A DNA stretch of 64,000 nt from Novosphingobium panipatense (GTDB lineage Bacteria; Pseudomonadota; Alphaproteobacteria; Sphingomonadales; Sphingomonadaceae): positions 124,001 to 188,000 of the forward strand of contig NZ_MSQB01000005.1 in the NCBI RefSeq assembly GCF_002149965.1, read 5' to 3'. A program made the position numbers and the translations under genes. Shown here in pieces: positions 7,756-15,929 of the stretch; positions within the stretch are counted from its first letter, which is position 1, and every line of letters starts with the position of its first letter. The notes beneath the pieces were generated by a model. The model ran no database searches and was not told the origin of the DNA. It saw nothing but the letters and a program-made list of their open reading frames with translations.

Positions 7756-8547
7756 TCAGATCAGTCCGGCGAGCGGGCTGGACGGATCGGCATAACGGCG
7801 CTGGGCCATACGTCCGGCGAGGTAGGCGTCGCGCCCGGCCTCCACCGCCAGCTTCATCGCGCGGGCCATGCGGATCGGATCGCGCGCTTCGGCGATGGCC
7901 GTGTTCATCAGCACGCCGTCGCAGCCGAGTTCCATCGCCACGGCGGCTTCCGAGGCCGTGCCGACGCCGGCATCGACCAGAACCGGGACTTTCGCCCCTT
8001 CCACGATCAGCCGCACTGTCACCTTGTTCTGGATGCCCAGGCCCGAGCCGATCGGCGCGCCGAGCGGCATGACCGCCACGGCGCCCGCTTCCTCGAGCTG
8101 CCGGGCCGCGATCGGGTCGTCCACGCAGTAGACCATCGGCAGGAAGCCTTCCTTCGCGAGGATTTCCGTGGCTTTCAGCGTTTCGCGCATGTCGGGATAG
8201 AGCGTGCGCGCCTCACCCAGCACTTCCAGCTTCACGAGATCCCAGCCGCCCGCCTCACGCGCCAGGCGCAGCGTGCGGATCGCGTCATCGGCCGTGAAGC
8301 AGCCTGCGGTGTTGGGCAGGTAGGTGATCTTCTGAGGATCGATGTAGTCCGTCAGCATCGGCGCCTTGGGGTCCGAGACATTGACCCGGCGCACCGCGAC
8401 AGTGACGATCTCCGCGCCCGAAGCCTCGACCGCAGCCGCGTTCTGCTCGAAATCCTTGTACTTGCCGGTGCCCACGATCAGGCGCGAGCGGAAGGTGCGG
8501 CCAGCGACGGTCCAGGTATCAGCAGCGGTATCGGTCAAGGTTCGCAT
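7756..8547 (-). CDS. thiG: Thiazole synthase ThiG
   Basis: A 263-residue TIM barrel that forms the thiazole phosphate of thiamine from deoxyxylulose phosphate, dehydroglycine/iminoglycine and ThiS thiocarboxylate. Family signatures are [23 protein letters not shown], the Schiff-base lysine region [10 protein letters not shown] and [32 protein letters not shown]. The ATG at 8547 was chosen because the enzyme fold begins at TWTVAGRTF; the frame is open further upstream. It lies 70 bp downstream of thiS in one operon. No TPP riboswitch was recognised upstream of the operon. Confidence 0.95.
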   Translation of the reverse strand: MRTLTDTAADTWTVAGRTFRSRLIVGTGKYKDFEQNAAAVEASGAEIVTVAVRRVNVSDPKAPMLTDYIDPQKITYLPNTAGCFTADDAIRTLRLAREAGGWDLVKLEVLGEARTLYPDMRETLKATEILAKEGFLPMVYCVDDPIAARQLEEAGAVAVMPLGAPIGSGLGIQNKVTVRLIVEGAKVPVLVDAGVGTASEAAVAMELGCDGVLMNTAIAEARDPIRMARAMKLAVEAGRDAYLAGRMAQRRYADPSSPLAGLI

Positions 8548-8617
8548 CCTTTCGGGGAACGGGTATTTCAGGAAAGCGGGCGCAGAGGGAAGGTGCCGGG
8601 GAAAGGTGCCGGCGCGT

Positions 8618-8830
8618 TCAGCCGCCGCCCACGAAGTGGACGATCTCCAGCACATCGCCATCGGACAGGGCAACATCGGCCAGGGTCGAGCGCGGGGCGA
8701 TTTCGCCGTTATGCTCGACGGCGACCTTCTTCGGATCGAGCCCGATCCCGGCAACGAGATCGGCAATCGACGAGCCGGGCGCCACGCGGCGCGGTTCGCC
8801 GTTCACGATGAGGGAGAGTTCAGCAGCCAT
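8618..8830 (-). CDS. thiS: Sulfur carrier protein ThiS
   Basis: A 70-residue ubiquitin-fold sulfur carrier ending in VHFVGGG; the terminal Gly-Gly is adenylated and converted to a thiocarboxylate that feeds ThiG. N-terminal [27 protein letters not shown] and the [13 protein letters not shown] segment are characteristic. It lies between a merC-like gene upstream and thiG downstream, all leftward. Confidence 0.93.
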   Translation of the reverse strand: MAAELSLIVNGEPRRVAPGSSIADLVAGIGLDPKKVAVEHNGEIAPRSTLADVALSDGDVLEIVHFVGGG

Positions 8831-8879
8831 GGGCCGCAGATAGCGCGGAGAATCGATTTGGAAAGCACCTAAAGCACCT

Positions 8880-9251
8880 TCAATGCGCGCCGTGCAGGTT
8901 CCTGATGTGGGCCAGGGCCACCAGCGCGACGCCGAAGATCGTCAGGATCGATTCCGCAAGGCCATGACCGACCGCGACCGCCGCCGCCATCAGGGCAAGG
9001 CCGAGGCCGCCGATCACCAGCGGCGCAACCCGGCCGTGGCGCATGACGCCGAAGCCGAGCGAGATCACGCCGACGACGAGGGCCAGCACCAGACCGATGC
9101 GATGCACTTCCGGGGCCAGCAGGACTTCGCCGCCCAGGCCCAGGAATCCCACGAAAAAGACGCCGAGCACGCAATGGACCGCGCAGAGACCGCTGAGGAC
9201 GATGCCTGCCCGGTCGAGCCGGTTTCGAATCGCGATGATGGCGGTACGCAT
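8880..9251 (-). CDS. MerC domain inner membrane protein
   Basis: A 123-residue protein with four predicted membrane spans. The MerC signature LSGLCAVHCVLG near the N-terminus holds the vicinal Cys/His pair used for metal transfer; the rest is hydrophobic (VGFLGLGGEVLL, ALVVGVISLGFGVM, VIGGLGLALMAAAVAVGHG). It ends in IRNLHGAH, possibly another metal-binding tail. Such proteins transport Hg(II) or, in many chromosomes, serve as zinc-regulated small membrane proteins. The ATG at 9251 is preferred; an in-frame ATG at 9284 lies inside a palindromic operator-like sequence. thiS is 49 bp downstream. Confidence 0.8.
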   Translation of the reverse strand: MRTAIIAIRNRLDRAGIVLSGLCAVHCVLGVFFVGFLGLGGEVLLAPEVHRIGLVLALVVGVISLGFGVMRHGRVAPLVIGGLGLALMAAAVAVGHGLAESILTIFGVALVALAHIRNLHGAH

Positions 9252-9259
9252 GACTGCCC

Positions 9260-9284
9260 ATGTATGTGACGTTGTAACATACAT
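9260..9284. promoter_or_regulatory. Operator-like 8-bp inverted repeat between merC-like gene and ctaA
   Basis: ATGTATGT (9260-9267) and ACATACAT (9277-9284) form a perfect inverted repeat with a 9-bp spacer, 25 bp in all, immediately 5' of the merC-like start and 80 bp upstream of ctaA. The dyad size suits a dimeric regulator. Zur control would make sense for MerC-type genes, but this sequence does not match the Zur consensus that I know. Confidence 0.45.
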
Positions 9285-9363
9285 CAAGCCCCGACCTTGT
9301 CGCAAAACATTCGGTCGCCCTCCCTCTTGCGCATTTCGTCGCAAGATCGCAGGGATTTGCGCC

Positions 9364-10452
9364 ATGAGAGTTTCAGACGGTCGCCCCATCCTCGGAACAT
9401 CCGACGATATCGCCCCCATGGTTCGCTGGCTGCTGTTCGTGGCCGCGCTGGTCGTCCTCATCGTCGCGGTCGGCGGCATTACCCGCCTGACCGAATCCGG
9501 CTTGTCGATCACCCAGTGGAAGCCGCTCACCGGCGCGATTCCCCCGCTTACCGATGCGCAGTGGCAGGCCGAATTCGCCCGCTACCGGCAGATCCCGCAG
9601 TACATAGACGTCAACGGCCCGGCCGGCATGACGCTGGCCCAGTACAAGTTCATCTACTTCTGGGAATGGGTCCACCGCCTGCTGGCCCGCGTGATCGGGC
9701 TGGCTTTCGCGCTGCCGCTGGCGTGGTTCTGGTACAAGCGCACGATCCCGCTGGGCTACAAGCCGCGGCTGATCGCGCTGCTCGCACTGGGCGGACTTCA
9801 GGGCGTGGTGGGCTGGTGGATGGTCTCCTCCGGCCTCACGCCCGAAGCTGCCGACCGGGTGAACCACTTCCGCCTTGCCGCGCACCTGCTGGTGGCGCTG
9901 ACCACGCTGGGCGGCCTGGTCTGGACCGCTCTCGATCTTCGCGAGCTCAGGCGCGGGCAGGCTCCGGCGCGCGTGACCCGCTTCAGCGGCGTGGTGCTGG
10001 CCATGCTGTTCTTCCAGCTCTTCATGGGCGCCATGGTGGCCGGCCTGCGCGCCGGCTACGTCGCGGGCATGGGCTGGTTCAGCATGGACGCCTGGCCGCT
10101 GATGCAGGGCAGCTTCTTCCCCGAGGGCGTGGAATGGGCCGGCGGCGCGCTCCATGCCCTGGTCAACGATCCCTTCCTGACGCACTTCGTCCACCGCTGG
10201 TGGGCATGGGCCGTCGTCGTCGTGCTGGTGGTCATGGGCCGCCGCCTCAAGGGACGGCACGCCCGCCTCGCCTCGATCGCCCTGCATTCGGCATTCGGAA
10301 CGCAGGTCCTGCTGGGCATCTTCACCGTCTGGTCGGGCGTGGCGCTCTGGCTGGCCGTGGCGCACCAGCTTTGCGGCGCGCTGCTCGTGGCCGCGACGGT
10401 CGGGGGCGCCCACTGCCTCGGCCGCCGCGATCAGGTCGGTCTCGGGATGTGA
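9364..10452 (+). CDS. ctaA: Haem A synthase (COX15/CtaA)
   Basis: A 362-residue polytopic membrane protein that oxidises the haem O methyl group to give haem A for cytochrome aa3 oxidase. Haem-ligand histidines sit in EWVHRLLAR, RVNHFRLAAHLLV, FVHRWWAW and AVAHQLCGA. The periplasmic loop with WKPLTGAIPPLTDAQWQAEFARYRQIPQY is typical of the alphaproteobacterial/mitochondrial type. The ATG at 9364 opens just before the first membrane span. Its TGA overlaps the GTG of cutA. Membrane location is the inner membrane. Confidence 0.94.
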   Translation: MRVSDGRPILGTSDDIAPMVRWLLFVAALVVLIVAVGGITRLTESGLSITQWKPLTGAIPPLTDAQWQAEFARYRQIPQYIDVNGPAGMTLAQYKFIYFWEWVHRLLARVIGLAFALPLAWFWYKRTIPLGYKPRLIALLALGGLQGVVGWWMVSSGLTPEAADRVNHFRLAAHLLVALTTLGGLVWTALDLRELRRGQAPARVTRFSGVVLAMLFFQLFMGAMVAGLRAGYVAGMGWFSMDAWPLMQGSFFPEGVEWAGGALHALVNDPFLTHFVHRWWAWAVVVVLVVMGRRLKGRHARLASIALHSAFGTQVLLGIFTVWSGVALWLAVAHQLCGALLVAATVGGAHCLGRRDQVGLGM

Positions 10453-10802
10453 GCGGGACCGCCGAAACCCCCGCGCTCATCTGGTGCCCCTTCCCGGACG
10501 AGGACAGCGCCCTCGCCGCCGTGAATGCCCTGCTGGACGAAGGCCTCGCCGCCTGCGGCAACCTGCTGCCCGGCATGACGTCTGTCTTCGTCTGGAACGG
10601 CGAAAAGGACACTGCCCGCGAGTTCGGCCTGCTGGTGAAGACCAACGCGGCCCTGCTCGACCGCGCCGTGACGCGGCTTGCACAGCTTCATCCTTACGAG
10701 GAACCCGCCGTGCTGGGCTGGCACTGCGATACGGCAGCGCCGGGGACCGTGGCCTGGTTGGCCGGTATTGGGCTGCCAGGTATCGGCTCCGCTAACGCTT
10801 GA
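10449..10802 (+). CDS. cutA: Divalent cation tolerance protein CutA
   Basis: A 117-residue PII-like fold protein starting at a GTG overlapping the ctaA stop. Recognisable segments are LIWCPFPDEDSALAAVNALLDEGLAACGNLLPGMTSVFVWNGEKDTAREFGLLVKT and the LHPYEEPAVLGW strand. CutA forms trimers and is associated with copper tolerance, though its precise role is unsettled. The C-terminus is the usual length. It is coupled to ctaA, which is plausible given the copper centres of haem-copper oxidases. Confidence 0.92.
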   Translation: MSGTAETPALIWCPFPDEDSALAAVNALLDEGLAACGNLLPGMTSVFVWNGEKDTAREFGLLVKTNAALLDRAVTRLAQLHPYEEPAVLGWHCDTAAPGTVAWLAGIGLPGIGSANA

Positions 10803-10948
10803 AGGTATTATTTTACCTCTCTGGAAAGCCGCAGTCTGCTTGACTTGAAGGCCGGTTTCGACGATTTGGCCGCCTTCCCGCGGTGCCGGAGATTCGTGAA
10901 AGCGATCGATTCGGTTCCCGCGACCTGAACATTAGGGATAGACCAGCC

Positions 10949-11428
10949 ATGAAGGCGCTTACGAAGGTCACCCGGTCGATCAAGCCGGCCGAGGTGGAAA
11001 AGAAGTGGCATCTGATCGATGCCGAAGGTCTGGTGGTTGGCCGTCTCGCGGTCGTCATCGCCGACCTCCTGCGCGGCAAGCACAAGCCGAGCTTCACCCC
11101 GCACGTCGATTGCGGCGACCACGTCGTCGTGATCAACGCCGAGAAGGTGAAGTTCACCGGCAAGAAGCTTGGCGACAAGACCTACTACAAGCACACCGGC
11201 TACGCCGGCGGCATCAAGGAAGTGACTGCGGACAAGGTCCTCGGCGGTCGTTTCCCCGAGCGCGTGCTTGAAAAGGCTGTCGAGCGCATGATTCCCCGTG
11301 GCCCGCTCGGCCGCGACCAGATGCGCGCCCTGCACCTCTATGCAGGCACCGAGCACCCGCACGGTGGCACCCAGCCCGAAGCACTCGACGTCGCTTCCAT
11401 GAACCGCAAGAACAAGGTTGGCGCGTAA
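10949..11428 (+). CDS. rplM: 50S ribosomal protein L13
   Basis: A 159-residue L13. Signatures are [49 protein letters not shown] and the basic [21 protein letters not shown] segment. L13 binds 23S rRNA early in 50S assembly. The ATG at 10949 matches the family N-terminus; upstream codons do not. A TTGACT at 10840-10845 could be the -35 of its promoter, but no convincing -10 follows. Its TAA overlaps the rpsI ATG by one base, the standard rplM-rpsI operon. Confidence 0.97.
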   Translation: MKALTKVTRSIKPAEVEKKWHLIDAEGLVVGRLAVVIADLLRGKHKPSFTPHVDCGDHVVVINAEKVKFTGKKLGDKTYYKHTGYAGGIKEVTADKVLGGRFPERVLEKAVERMIPRGPLGRDQMRALHLYAGTEHPHGGTQPEALDVASMNRKNKVGA

Positions 11429-11949
11429 TGTCCGATACCGAAACCGTACAGAGCCTGTCCGACCTGAAGGACCTGGGCGAAGTCGCCGCCGTTGAAACCG
11501 CGGAAGAAACCTTCAAGCCCGTCGTGTCGAACGCGCCGCTGCGCGAGCAGCAGCTCGATGCCTACGGCCGCGCTTACGCCACCGGCCGCCGCAAGGACGC
11601 CGTGGCCCGCGTGTGGGTGAAGCCGGGCACCGGCAAGGTCATCATCAACGGCCGTGACCAGGAAGTCTACTTCGCACGTCCGACCCTGCGTCTCGTCATC
11701 AACCAGCCCTTCCAGGTTGCTGGCCGCGACGGCGCCTACGACGTGATCGCCACCGTCAAGGGCGGCGGTCTCTCGGGCCAGGCCGGTGCCGTGAAGCACG
11801 GTATCGCCCAGGCTCTCTCGAAGTACGAGCCCACCCTGCGCGCCGCCGTCAAGGCTGCCGGCTTCCTTACCCGCGACCCGCGCGTCGTCGAGCGTAAGAA
11901 GTACGGCCGCGCCAAGGCACGCCGCAGCTTCCAGTTCTCGAAGCGTTAA
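11428..11949 (+). CDS. rpsI: 30S ribosomal protein S9
   Basis: A 173-residue S9. The conserved core begins near residue 47 ([26 protein letters not shown]) and ends with the basic SFQFSKR tail that reaches the P-site tRNA. The first ~46 residues are an acidic extension ([25 protein letters not shown]) seen in many alphaproteobacterial S9 proteins. It is the second gene of the rplM-rpsI operon and is followed by a strong terminator. Confidence 0.97.
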   Translation: MSDTETVQSLSDLKDLGEVAAVETAEETFKPVVSNAPLREQQLDAYGRAYATGRRKDAVARVWVKPGTGKVIINGRDQEVYFARPTLRLVINQPFQVAGRDGAYDVIATVKGGGLSGQAGAVKHGIAQALSKYEPTLRAAVKAAGFLTRDPRVVERKKYGRAKARRSFQFSKR

Positions 11950-11981
11950 TTCGCTTACCGAGAGCTTCGGCTTTACGAAAA

Positions 11982-12010
11982 GGGGTCGCGGGAAACCGCG
12001 GCCCTTTTTT
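11982..12010 (+). terminator. Intrinsic terminator of rplM-rpsI
   Basis: A GC-rich stem (GGGTCGCGG paired with CCGCGGCCC with one wobble and a 4-nt loop) is followed by TTTTTT, 33 bp after the rpsI stop. Confidence 0.85.
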
Positions 12011-12061
12011 GTTGCGCCGGTTCCGCCTGGCATACCCAACTCCAAAGCCCAGAGCAGCGCC

Positions 12062-12149
12062 AGATACCTCGTCATTGCAAGGTATCTTCCATTGCCATGT
12101 ATCAATTTTAACAAGGTATCTTGCGTTACACAGTAGCTGGCTATATACA
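12062..12149 (+). promoter_or_regulatory. PadR-type operator(s) and promoter of the padR operon
   Basis: AGATACCT (12062-12069) and AGGTATCT (12080-12087) form a perfect 8-bp inverted repeat with a 10-bp spacer, the dyad geometry known for PadR-family operators. AGGTATCT recurs at 12114-12121, within CAAGGTATCTT that is repeated exactly at 12078 and 12112 (34-bp period). A candidate promoter follows: TTGCGT (12121-12126), 17 bp, TATACA (12144-12149). The second site abuts the -35, so repression by the downstream PadR protein is likely. Confidence 0.6.
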
Positions 12150-12174
12150 CTCCTCATCCGCAGGAGACGATTCG

Positions 12175-12558
12175 ATGTCCGAAATCGAAGTACAGCTGAA
12201 GAAGGGCGTGCTCGGCCTTTGCGTGCTCGCCCTGCTGTCGCGGGGGGACAGCTACGCCTACGAGATCGCCAGCCGCATGGCCGCCGCGGTCGACATGGGC
12301 GAAGGCACGATCTACCCGCTCATGCGCCGCATGCAGTCCGACGGCCTCGTCGCGACCTACCTTGAGGAATCGCCCTCGGGGCCGCCGCGCAAGTACTACC
12401 GCATCACCGATACCGGCCGCAGCCGCCTTGCCGAACAGGTCCAGGAATGGCGCGGTTTCACCGCTGCGGTCGACGGGTTGCTGGACGATGCCGCCCCGAA
12501 CCCCGGCAACACCCCCGCTTCCGCACCCGTGCAAGAGGAGCCGAGCCATGACGCGTAA
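12175..12558 (+). CDS. PadR family transcriptional regulator
   Basis: A 127-residue regulator. The PadR winged helix covers ~10-85 (KKGVLGLCVLALLSRGDSYAYEIASRM, then MGEGTIYPLMRRMQSDGLVATYLEESPSGPPRKYYRITDTG), followed by a short helix and a disordered tail. CAGGAG precedes the ATG by 8 bp. Its stop lies 11 bp inside the next gene. PadR-DUF1700-DUF2807 gene groups are widespread and generally treated as membrane- or antimicrobial-stress operons under autorepression; the operator found upstream supports that here. Confidence 0.9.
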   Translation: MSEIEVQLKKGVLGLCVLALLSRGDSYAYEIASRMAAAVDMGEGTIYPLMRRMQSDGLVATYLEESPSGPPRKYYRITDTGRSRLAEQVQEWRGFTAAVDGLLDDAAPNPGNTPASAPVQEEPSHDA

Positions 12559-13114
12559 CGAGTTCATCCGTCGCCTGAAGGCCGGCCTCAAGGGCATGCC
12601 GCAGGACGTCGTCGCCGAGATCGTCGCCGACTACGAGGAACACTTCGAAGCAGGTAGCGCCGAAGGGCGCAGCGAACAGGAAGTGGCCGCCGCCCTTGGC
12701 GATCCCGGCCGCCTCGCCCGCGAACTGCGTTTCGAGGCGGGCTTCCGCAACTGGGAAAGCGGCCGCACCCCATCCTCGGCCTGGAGCGCCATCCTGGCCT
12801 TCATGGGCCTGGCCACCATCGACATCCTGATCCTGCTGCCGATCGTGCTGCCGGTGCTGGGGGTGATGTTCGGCCTCTATGTGGCCACGCTGGTCGCCTT
12901 CCTGGCGGGCGGCTTCATCCTCATCGCCGGGCCGTTCAGCGGCTTCCCGGGCGGTATCCTGGTCGCCATCCTCGGCGGGCTGGGCACGATGAGCGCCGCC
13001 GTGGCGATCGCCGCCCTGCTGACGCTGGTCAGCATCTGGATCATCAACGCCATCATGTGGTTCGGCCGCCTGCACTACCGCGTGCTCGAACCCGCCATGC
13101 ATTCGCAAGACTGA
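12548..13114 (+). CDS. DUF1700 membrane protein
   Basis: A 188-residue protein. The N-terminal HAAS-type helical domain (MTRNEFIRRLKAGLKGMPQDVVAEIVADYEEHFEAGSAEGRSEQEVAAALGDPGRLARELR) is followed by about three hydrophobic segments from ~80 to 175. The HAAS domain is thought to bridge PadR-controlled membrane proteins with their regulators. The gene overlaps padR by 11 bp and is followed by the DUF2807 gene. No enzymatic function is known. Confidence 0.85.
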   Translation: MTRNEFIRRLKAGLKGMPQDVVAEIVADYEEHFEAGSAEGRSEQEVAAALGDPGRLARELRFEAGFRNWESGRTPSSAWSAILAFMGLATIDILILLPIVLPVLGVMFGLYVATLVAFLAGGFILIAGPFSGFPGGILVAILGGLGTMSAAVAIAALLTLVSIWIINAIMWFGRLHYRVLEPAMHSQD

Positions 13115-13140
13115 ACCGTACGAGAGAAAGGAACCGAGTG

Positions 13141-13857
13141 ATGTTCAGGAAACTGCTCATCGTATTCGCCAGCGGCGTGATCCTGACGATCGTCGCCTTC
13201 AGCGCAGCCTGGGTCATTGGTGGGGACAAGTTCCGCCAGGACGTCAACAACGGCGATTTCGACTGGACCATCGGCAGTGACGACGATGGCGCCGACAGCC
13301 CCCAGACCACCCGCAATTTCACGATCCAGCCCGGTGCGCGCCTGGCCATGGACGTGCCGGTGCAGCTGGTCTTCACCAAGGGCGACAAGGCGGAAATGGT
13401 CGTCAGCGGCCCGCAGAAGCTGGTCGATCGCCTGACCTGGGAAAATGGCCGCCTTGCCATGAAGGGCAGCTGGCACGGCCGCAAGGGCCTGAAGGTGCGG
13501 ATCACCGCCCCCGAGATCGAAGGCCTCGACTTCGACGCCCCCGGCGACGTCACCCTGACCGGCCTCGATCAGGACAGCCTGACCGTGAACGGCAACGGCG
13601 CGCTCAGCCTCGATGCCTCGGGCAAGGTCCGCAAGCTGGCGGTCAGCACCGAAGGCGCGGGCGACCTCGACTTCGGCAAGCTCCAGGTCCAGGACGCCAC
13701 GATCCGCGTCGACGGCGCGGGCAATATGACCATCGGCGCCAGCGGCGATGTCGATGTGCAGATCAACGGCATCGGCAACGTCACCCTCGTCCGCAAGCCG
13801 GCGAATCTCCGGCAGGTGATCAACGGCATCGGCAACGTCAGCCACGACTACAACTAA
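13141..13857 (+). CDS. DUF2807 (GIN domain) head protein, membrane anchored
   Basis: A 238-residue protein with an N-terminal membrane segment (~4-26, LLIVFASGVILTIVAFSAAWVI), then a repetitive beta-helix-like DUF2807 domain (repeating units such as LTVNGNGALSLDASG, IRVDGAGNMTIGASGDV and the duplicated INGIGNV). It is predicted to face the periplasm. AGGA lies 9 bp upstream of the ATG; a GTG one codon earlier is possible. It is the third gene of the PadR operon and is followed by a terminator. The family has no defined activity. Confidence 0.83.
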   Translation: MFRKLLIVFASGVILTIVAFSAAWVIGGDKFRQDVNNGDFDWTIGSDDDGADSPQTTRNFTIQPGARLAMDVPVQLVFTKGDKAEMVVSGPQKLVDRLTWENGRLAMKGSWHGRKGLKVRITAPEIEGLDFDAPGDVTLTGLDQDSLTVNGNGALSLDASGKVRKLAVSTEGAGDLDFGKLQVQDATIRVDGAGNMTIGASGDVDVQINGIGNVTLVRKPANLRQVINGIGNVSHDYN

Positions 13858-13891
13858 ACTGGACGACGGCCTCCACGTAAGGCCGGATACG

Positions 13892-13928
13892 AAAAAGGCC
13901 CGCACCGGCAGACGGTGCGGGCCTTTTT
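13892..13928. terminator. Bidirectional terminator
   Basis: A 15-16 bp perfect stem (AAAAAGGCCCGCACCG paired with CGGTGCGGGCCTTTTT) lies between the convergent DUF2807 and metallophosphoesterase genes. A-tract and T-tract on either side allow termination in both directions. Confidence 0.9.
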
Positions 13929-13966
13929 CCGTTCTGGAGTTTGCCTTCCCTGCGTTCTTCCCGCGC

Positions 13967-14854
13967 TCAATGCACCGGCGGATCGACCGGCGGAACGGCG
14001 CCCACCGGCGCGACGGGTTCGTCCGGCTCGCGCGGGGGCAGGGCGTTTTCGGGGACCTGGTCGATCTGCATGGCCGGGGTCGGCACGTGTTCCAGATTGC
14101 GGGCGACCACCCGGATCTCGTTTCCTTCGATGGTGATCTCGTTGAAGCTGGGCGGCGTCGAGCGGATCCGCTTCGACAGGGTTCCGGCACCGATCATGCG
14201 CAGCGGCCCGGCGGGGGTTTCCGCCGTCAGGTCGAAAGCGTCGTGAATATGGCCCGACAGCACCGCCATCACCTTGCGCCCGGCCAGCACTTCCATCGTG
14301 CGCGTGCCGTTGATCGTCAGCAGCTTGTTGTCCTTCGCGCGCCGCTCGATCAGCGGATGGTGCGCCGCCACCAGCACCCGGGTTCCGGGCGGCAGGGCAT
14401 CGATCGCGGCGAGAGTCTCGGCCAGCGCCTTCTCCGTCACCCAGCCGTTGGACCAGGGGAAGCGCTGCCACTGCGCGCGGGTGGTGGTCTTGAGCGGGAC
14501 GATCGCCACGCCGGGCAGGTGCAGCTCGGCCTCCACCAGATTCTCGATCGCGTGGAAGCGCTTGTAGGGCGCGAAAAACCGTTCGTAGAGGTTGAAATAG
14601 GGAATGTCGTGATTCCCCACTTCCACCGTCACCGGCACGTCCAGCCCCTTGATCCACGCCGTGGCCGCATCGAATTCGGGATGACGCGCGCGCATCGTCA
14701 GGTCGCCGGTAATGGCGACGGCATGCGGCCTTTCCCGCGCGATACAGGCTTTCGCCCAGTCGATGGCGCGCTGGTCCTCCAGTCCGAAATGGATGTCGCT
14801 CAGGTGGAAAAGGCGGATCGGACCGTTCGGCGAAGGGGTATTTTCACGAAGCAT
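13967..14854 (-). CDS. Metallophosphoesterase (calcineurin-like)
   Basis: A 295-residue protein. Dimetal motifs are in order: LSDIHFG (D-x-H), ITGDLTMRARHPEF (GD), VGNHDIPY (GNHD), AHHPL and GHIHDAF (GHxH). The arrangement resembles class III cyclic-nucleotide or other small-molecule phosphoesterases (CpdA-like). The C-terminal ~30 residues are proline-rich and probably flexible. Eleven bases overlap the 3' end of the lipid-kinase-like gene upstream, so the two are probably co-transcribed. The substrate is undetermined. Confidence 0.85.
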   Translation of the reverse strand: MLRENTPSPNGPIRLFHLSDIHFGLEDQRAIDWAKACIARERPHAVAITGDLTMRARHPEFDAATAWIKGLDVPVTVEVGNHDIPYFNLYERFFAPYKRFHAIENLVEAELHLPGVAIVPLKTTTRAQWQRFPWSNGWVTEKALAETLAAIDALPPGTRVLVAAHHPLIERRAKDNKLLTINGTRTMEVLAGRKVMAVLSGHIHDAFDLTAETPAGPLRMIGAGTLSKRIRSTPPSFNEITIEGNEIRVVARNLEHVPTPAMQIDQVPENALPPREPDEPVAPVGAVPPVDPPVH

Positions 14855-15722
14855 TGCGCGTCGTTACCAGATCGACTTCGCAAGTCGCGAGGTAAAACGC
14901 CTCTTCAGCGGCGCCGTCGAACGGTTCGCCGTCGATCAGCAGGCCCATCGGCTCGCCATCGGGGCAGACCAGTCTGATCTCGCGGTGGATTCCCAGCGAA
15001 TCGTGCGGACCATCGCGGAAGTCGCGGTTGAGCAGGGCGATGCCCTGTCCCGCATAGTCCGCCAGCGATTCCGCGTAATAGCCATTGGCCTCCAGCCCAT
15101 CGTCACCCGGCGTCACGGTAATCGCCGAATAGCCTTCTTCCCGGCCGCAGTCGGCCTCCGCACAGACCACCTTGGGGCCGTTGGCGGACCAGGAGATCGC
15201 CTGGGCCGTGGTATTCACTAACTCCACGATGTTCACCGCGCGCATGGCCTCGCGCACTTCGTTCCACACGGTGCCGGGCCCGGCGAGCACGCCGGTCAGG
15301 CCCACCCCGTGGCGACTGGAAATCACCGTCGGACGCACGGTTTCCAGCGATCCTGCGGCCAGACGCGCGACGATTTCCGTCGCCGGAACGTCGCCGTGGA
15401 GCCGCTTGGGCAGCATGTTCATCGTGCCGCCCGGCAGCACCAGCACCGGGCCGCTCCAGCCACCGGCGGCCGCCACCACGGAATGGGTCGTGCCGTCGCC
15501 GCCGAACACGATGAGCAGATCGACCTGGCCGGCATCGAGCACGGCCGGGGTCGGCGCTTCCTCATCGGGAAACCGCAAGGTACGCCCGACCGGAAAGCCC
15601 GCCTGCACCAGCGCCGCTTCCACTTCGGCGACCGAAGCCTCGTCGTTGCTGCCGCTGGCCGCGTTGCGCACCAGCCAGACCGTTGGCGAAAGGGCAGGGC
15701 GAGAGGAATCGGTTTGGGTCAT
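14844..15722 (-). CDS. Diacylglycerol kinase-family (DAGKc domain) lipid kinase
   Basis: A 292-residue protein from ATG 15722. The DAGK catalytic domain is seen as WLVRNAASGSND, DLLIVFGGDGTTHSVV (the GGDGT nucleotide loop) and VLVLPGGTMNMLPKRL. The C-terminal beta-sandwich domain follows to ~290. Homologues phosphorylate diacylglycerol, sphingosine-like bases or related lipids at the inner membrane; in a sphingolipid-making group a sphingoid base is possible but unproven. A longer frame to 15791 is rejected because it runs into the nested palindromic repeat. Confidence 0.85.
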   Translation of the reverse strand: MTQTDSSRPALSPTVWLVRNAASGSNDEASVAEVEAALVQAGFPVGRTLRFPDEEAPTPAVLDAGQVDLLIVFGGDGTTHSVVAAAGGWSGPVLVLPGGTMNMLPKRLHGDVPATEIVARLAAGSLETVRPTVISSRHGVGLTGVLAGPGTVWNEVREAMRAVNIVELVNTTAQAISWSANGPKVVCAEADCGREEGYSAITVTPGDDGLEANGYYAESLADYAGQGIALLNRDFRDGPHDSLGIHREIRLVCPDGEPMGLLIDGEPFDGAAEEAFYLATCEVDLVTTRNAS

Positions 15723-15768
15723 GCCGCCAGAAACCGGCGTGCCTCCGTCCGGTTCCCGATCGGAGTTC

Positions 15769-15923
15769 GTTTGAAAAATGCCCATAGGCATTTTTGATGC
15801 GGCACCGGCCCCAAAGTAACTCAGGCGCCCCCACCCGACCTCCCATTCAGTGTATCCTAGATGGGAGGTCGGGTGGGGGCGTGGGCCGGTGCCGCAAAAT
15901 CCGCCTGCGGCGGATTTTCAAAC
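15769..15923. repeat. Nested palindromic repeat, copy 1 (loop type A)
   Basis: The 155-bp element is bounded by GTTTGAAAA and TTTTCAAAC. In order: hairpin AAAAATGCC/GGCATTTTT (15774-15795), outer arm GCGGCACCGGCCC (15799-15811), a 20-bp inner stem (15827-15846 with 15861-15880) closing a 14-nt loop TCAGTGTATCCTAG, outer arm GGGCCGGTGCCGC (15883-15895), and hairpin AAAATCCGCC/GGCGGATTTT (15896-15918). Three further copies are at 23,544, 24,615 and 25,898. Confidence 0.9.
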
Positions 15924-15929
15924 AGACTC

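Noticed and set aside
8831..8879. TPP riboswitch upstream of thiS-thiG
   Set aside because: The short gap before thiS contains no thi-box sequence such as CTGAGA or the conserved ACCTGAT element.
15723..15791. Upstream start (15791) for the diacylglycerol kinase-like gene
   Set aside because: The extra codons arise from the end of nested repeat copy 1 and lack similarity to the family N-terminus.
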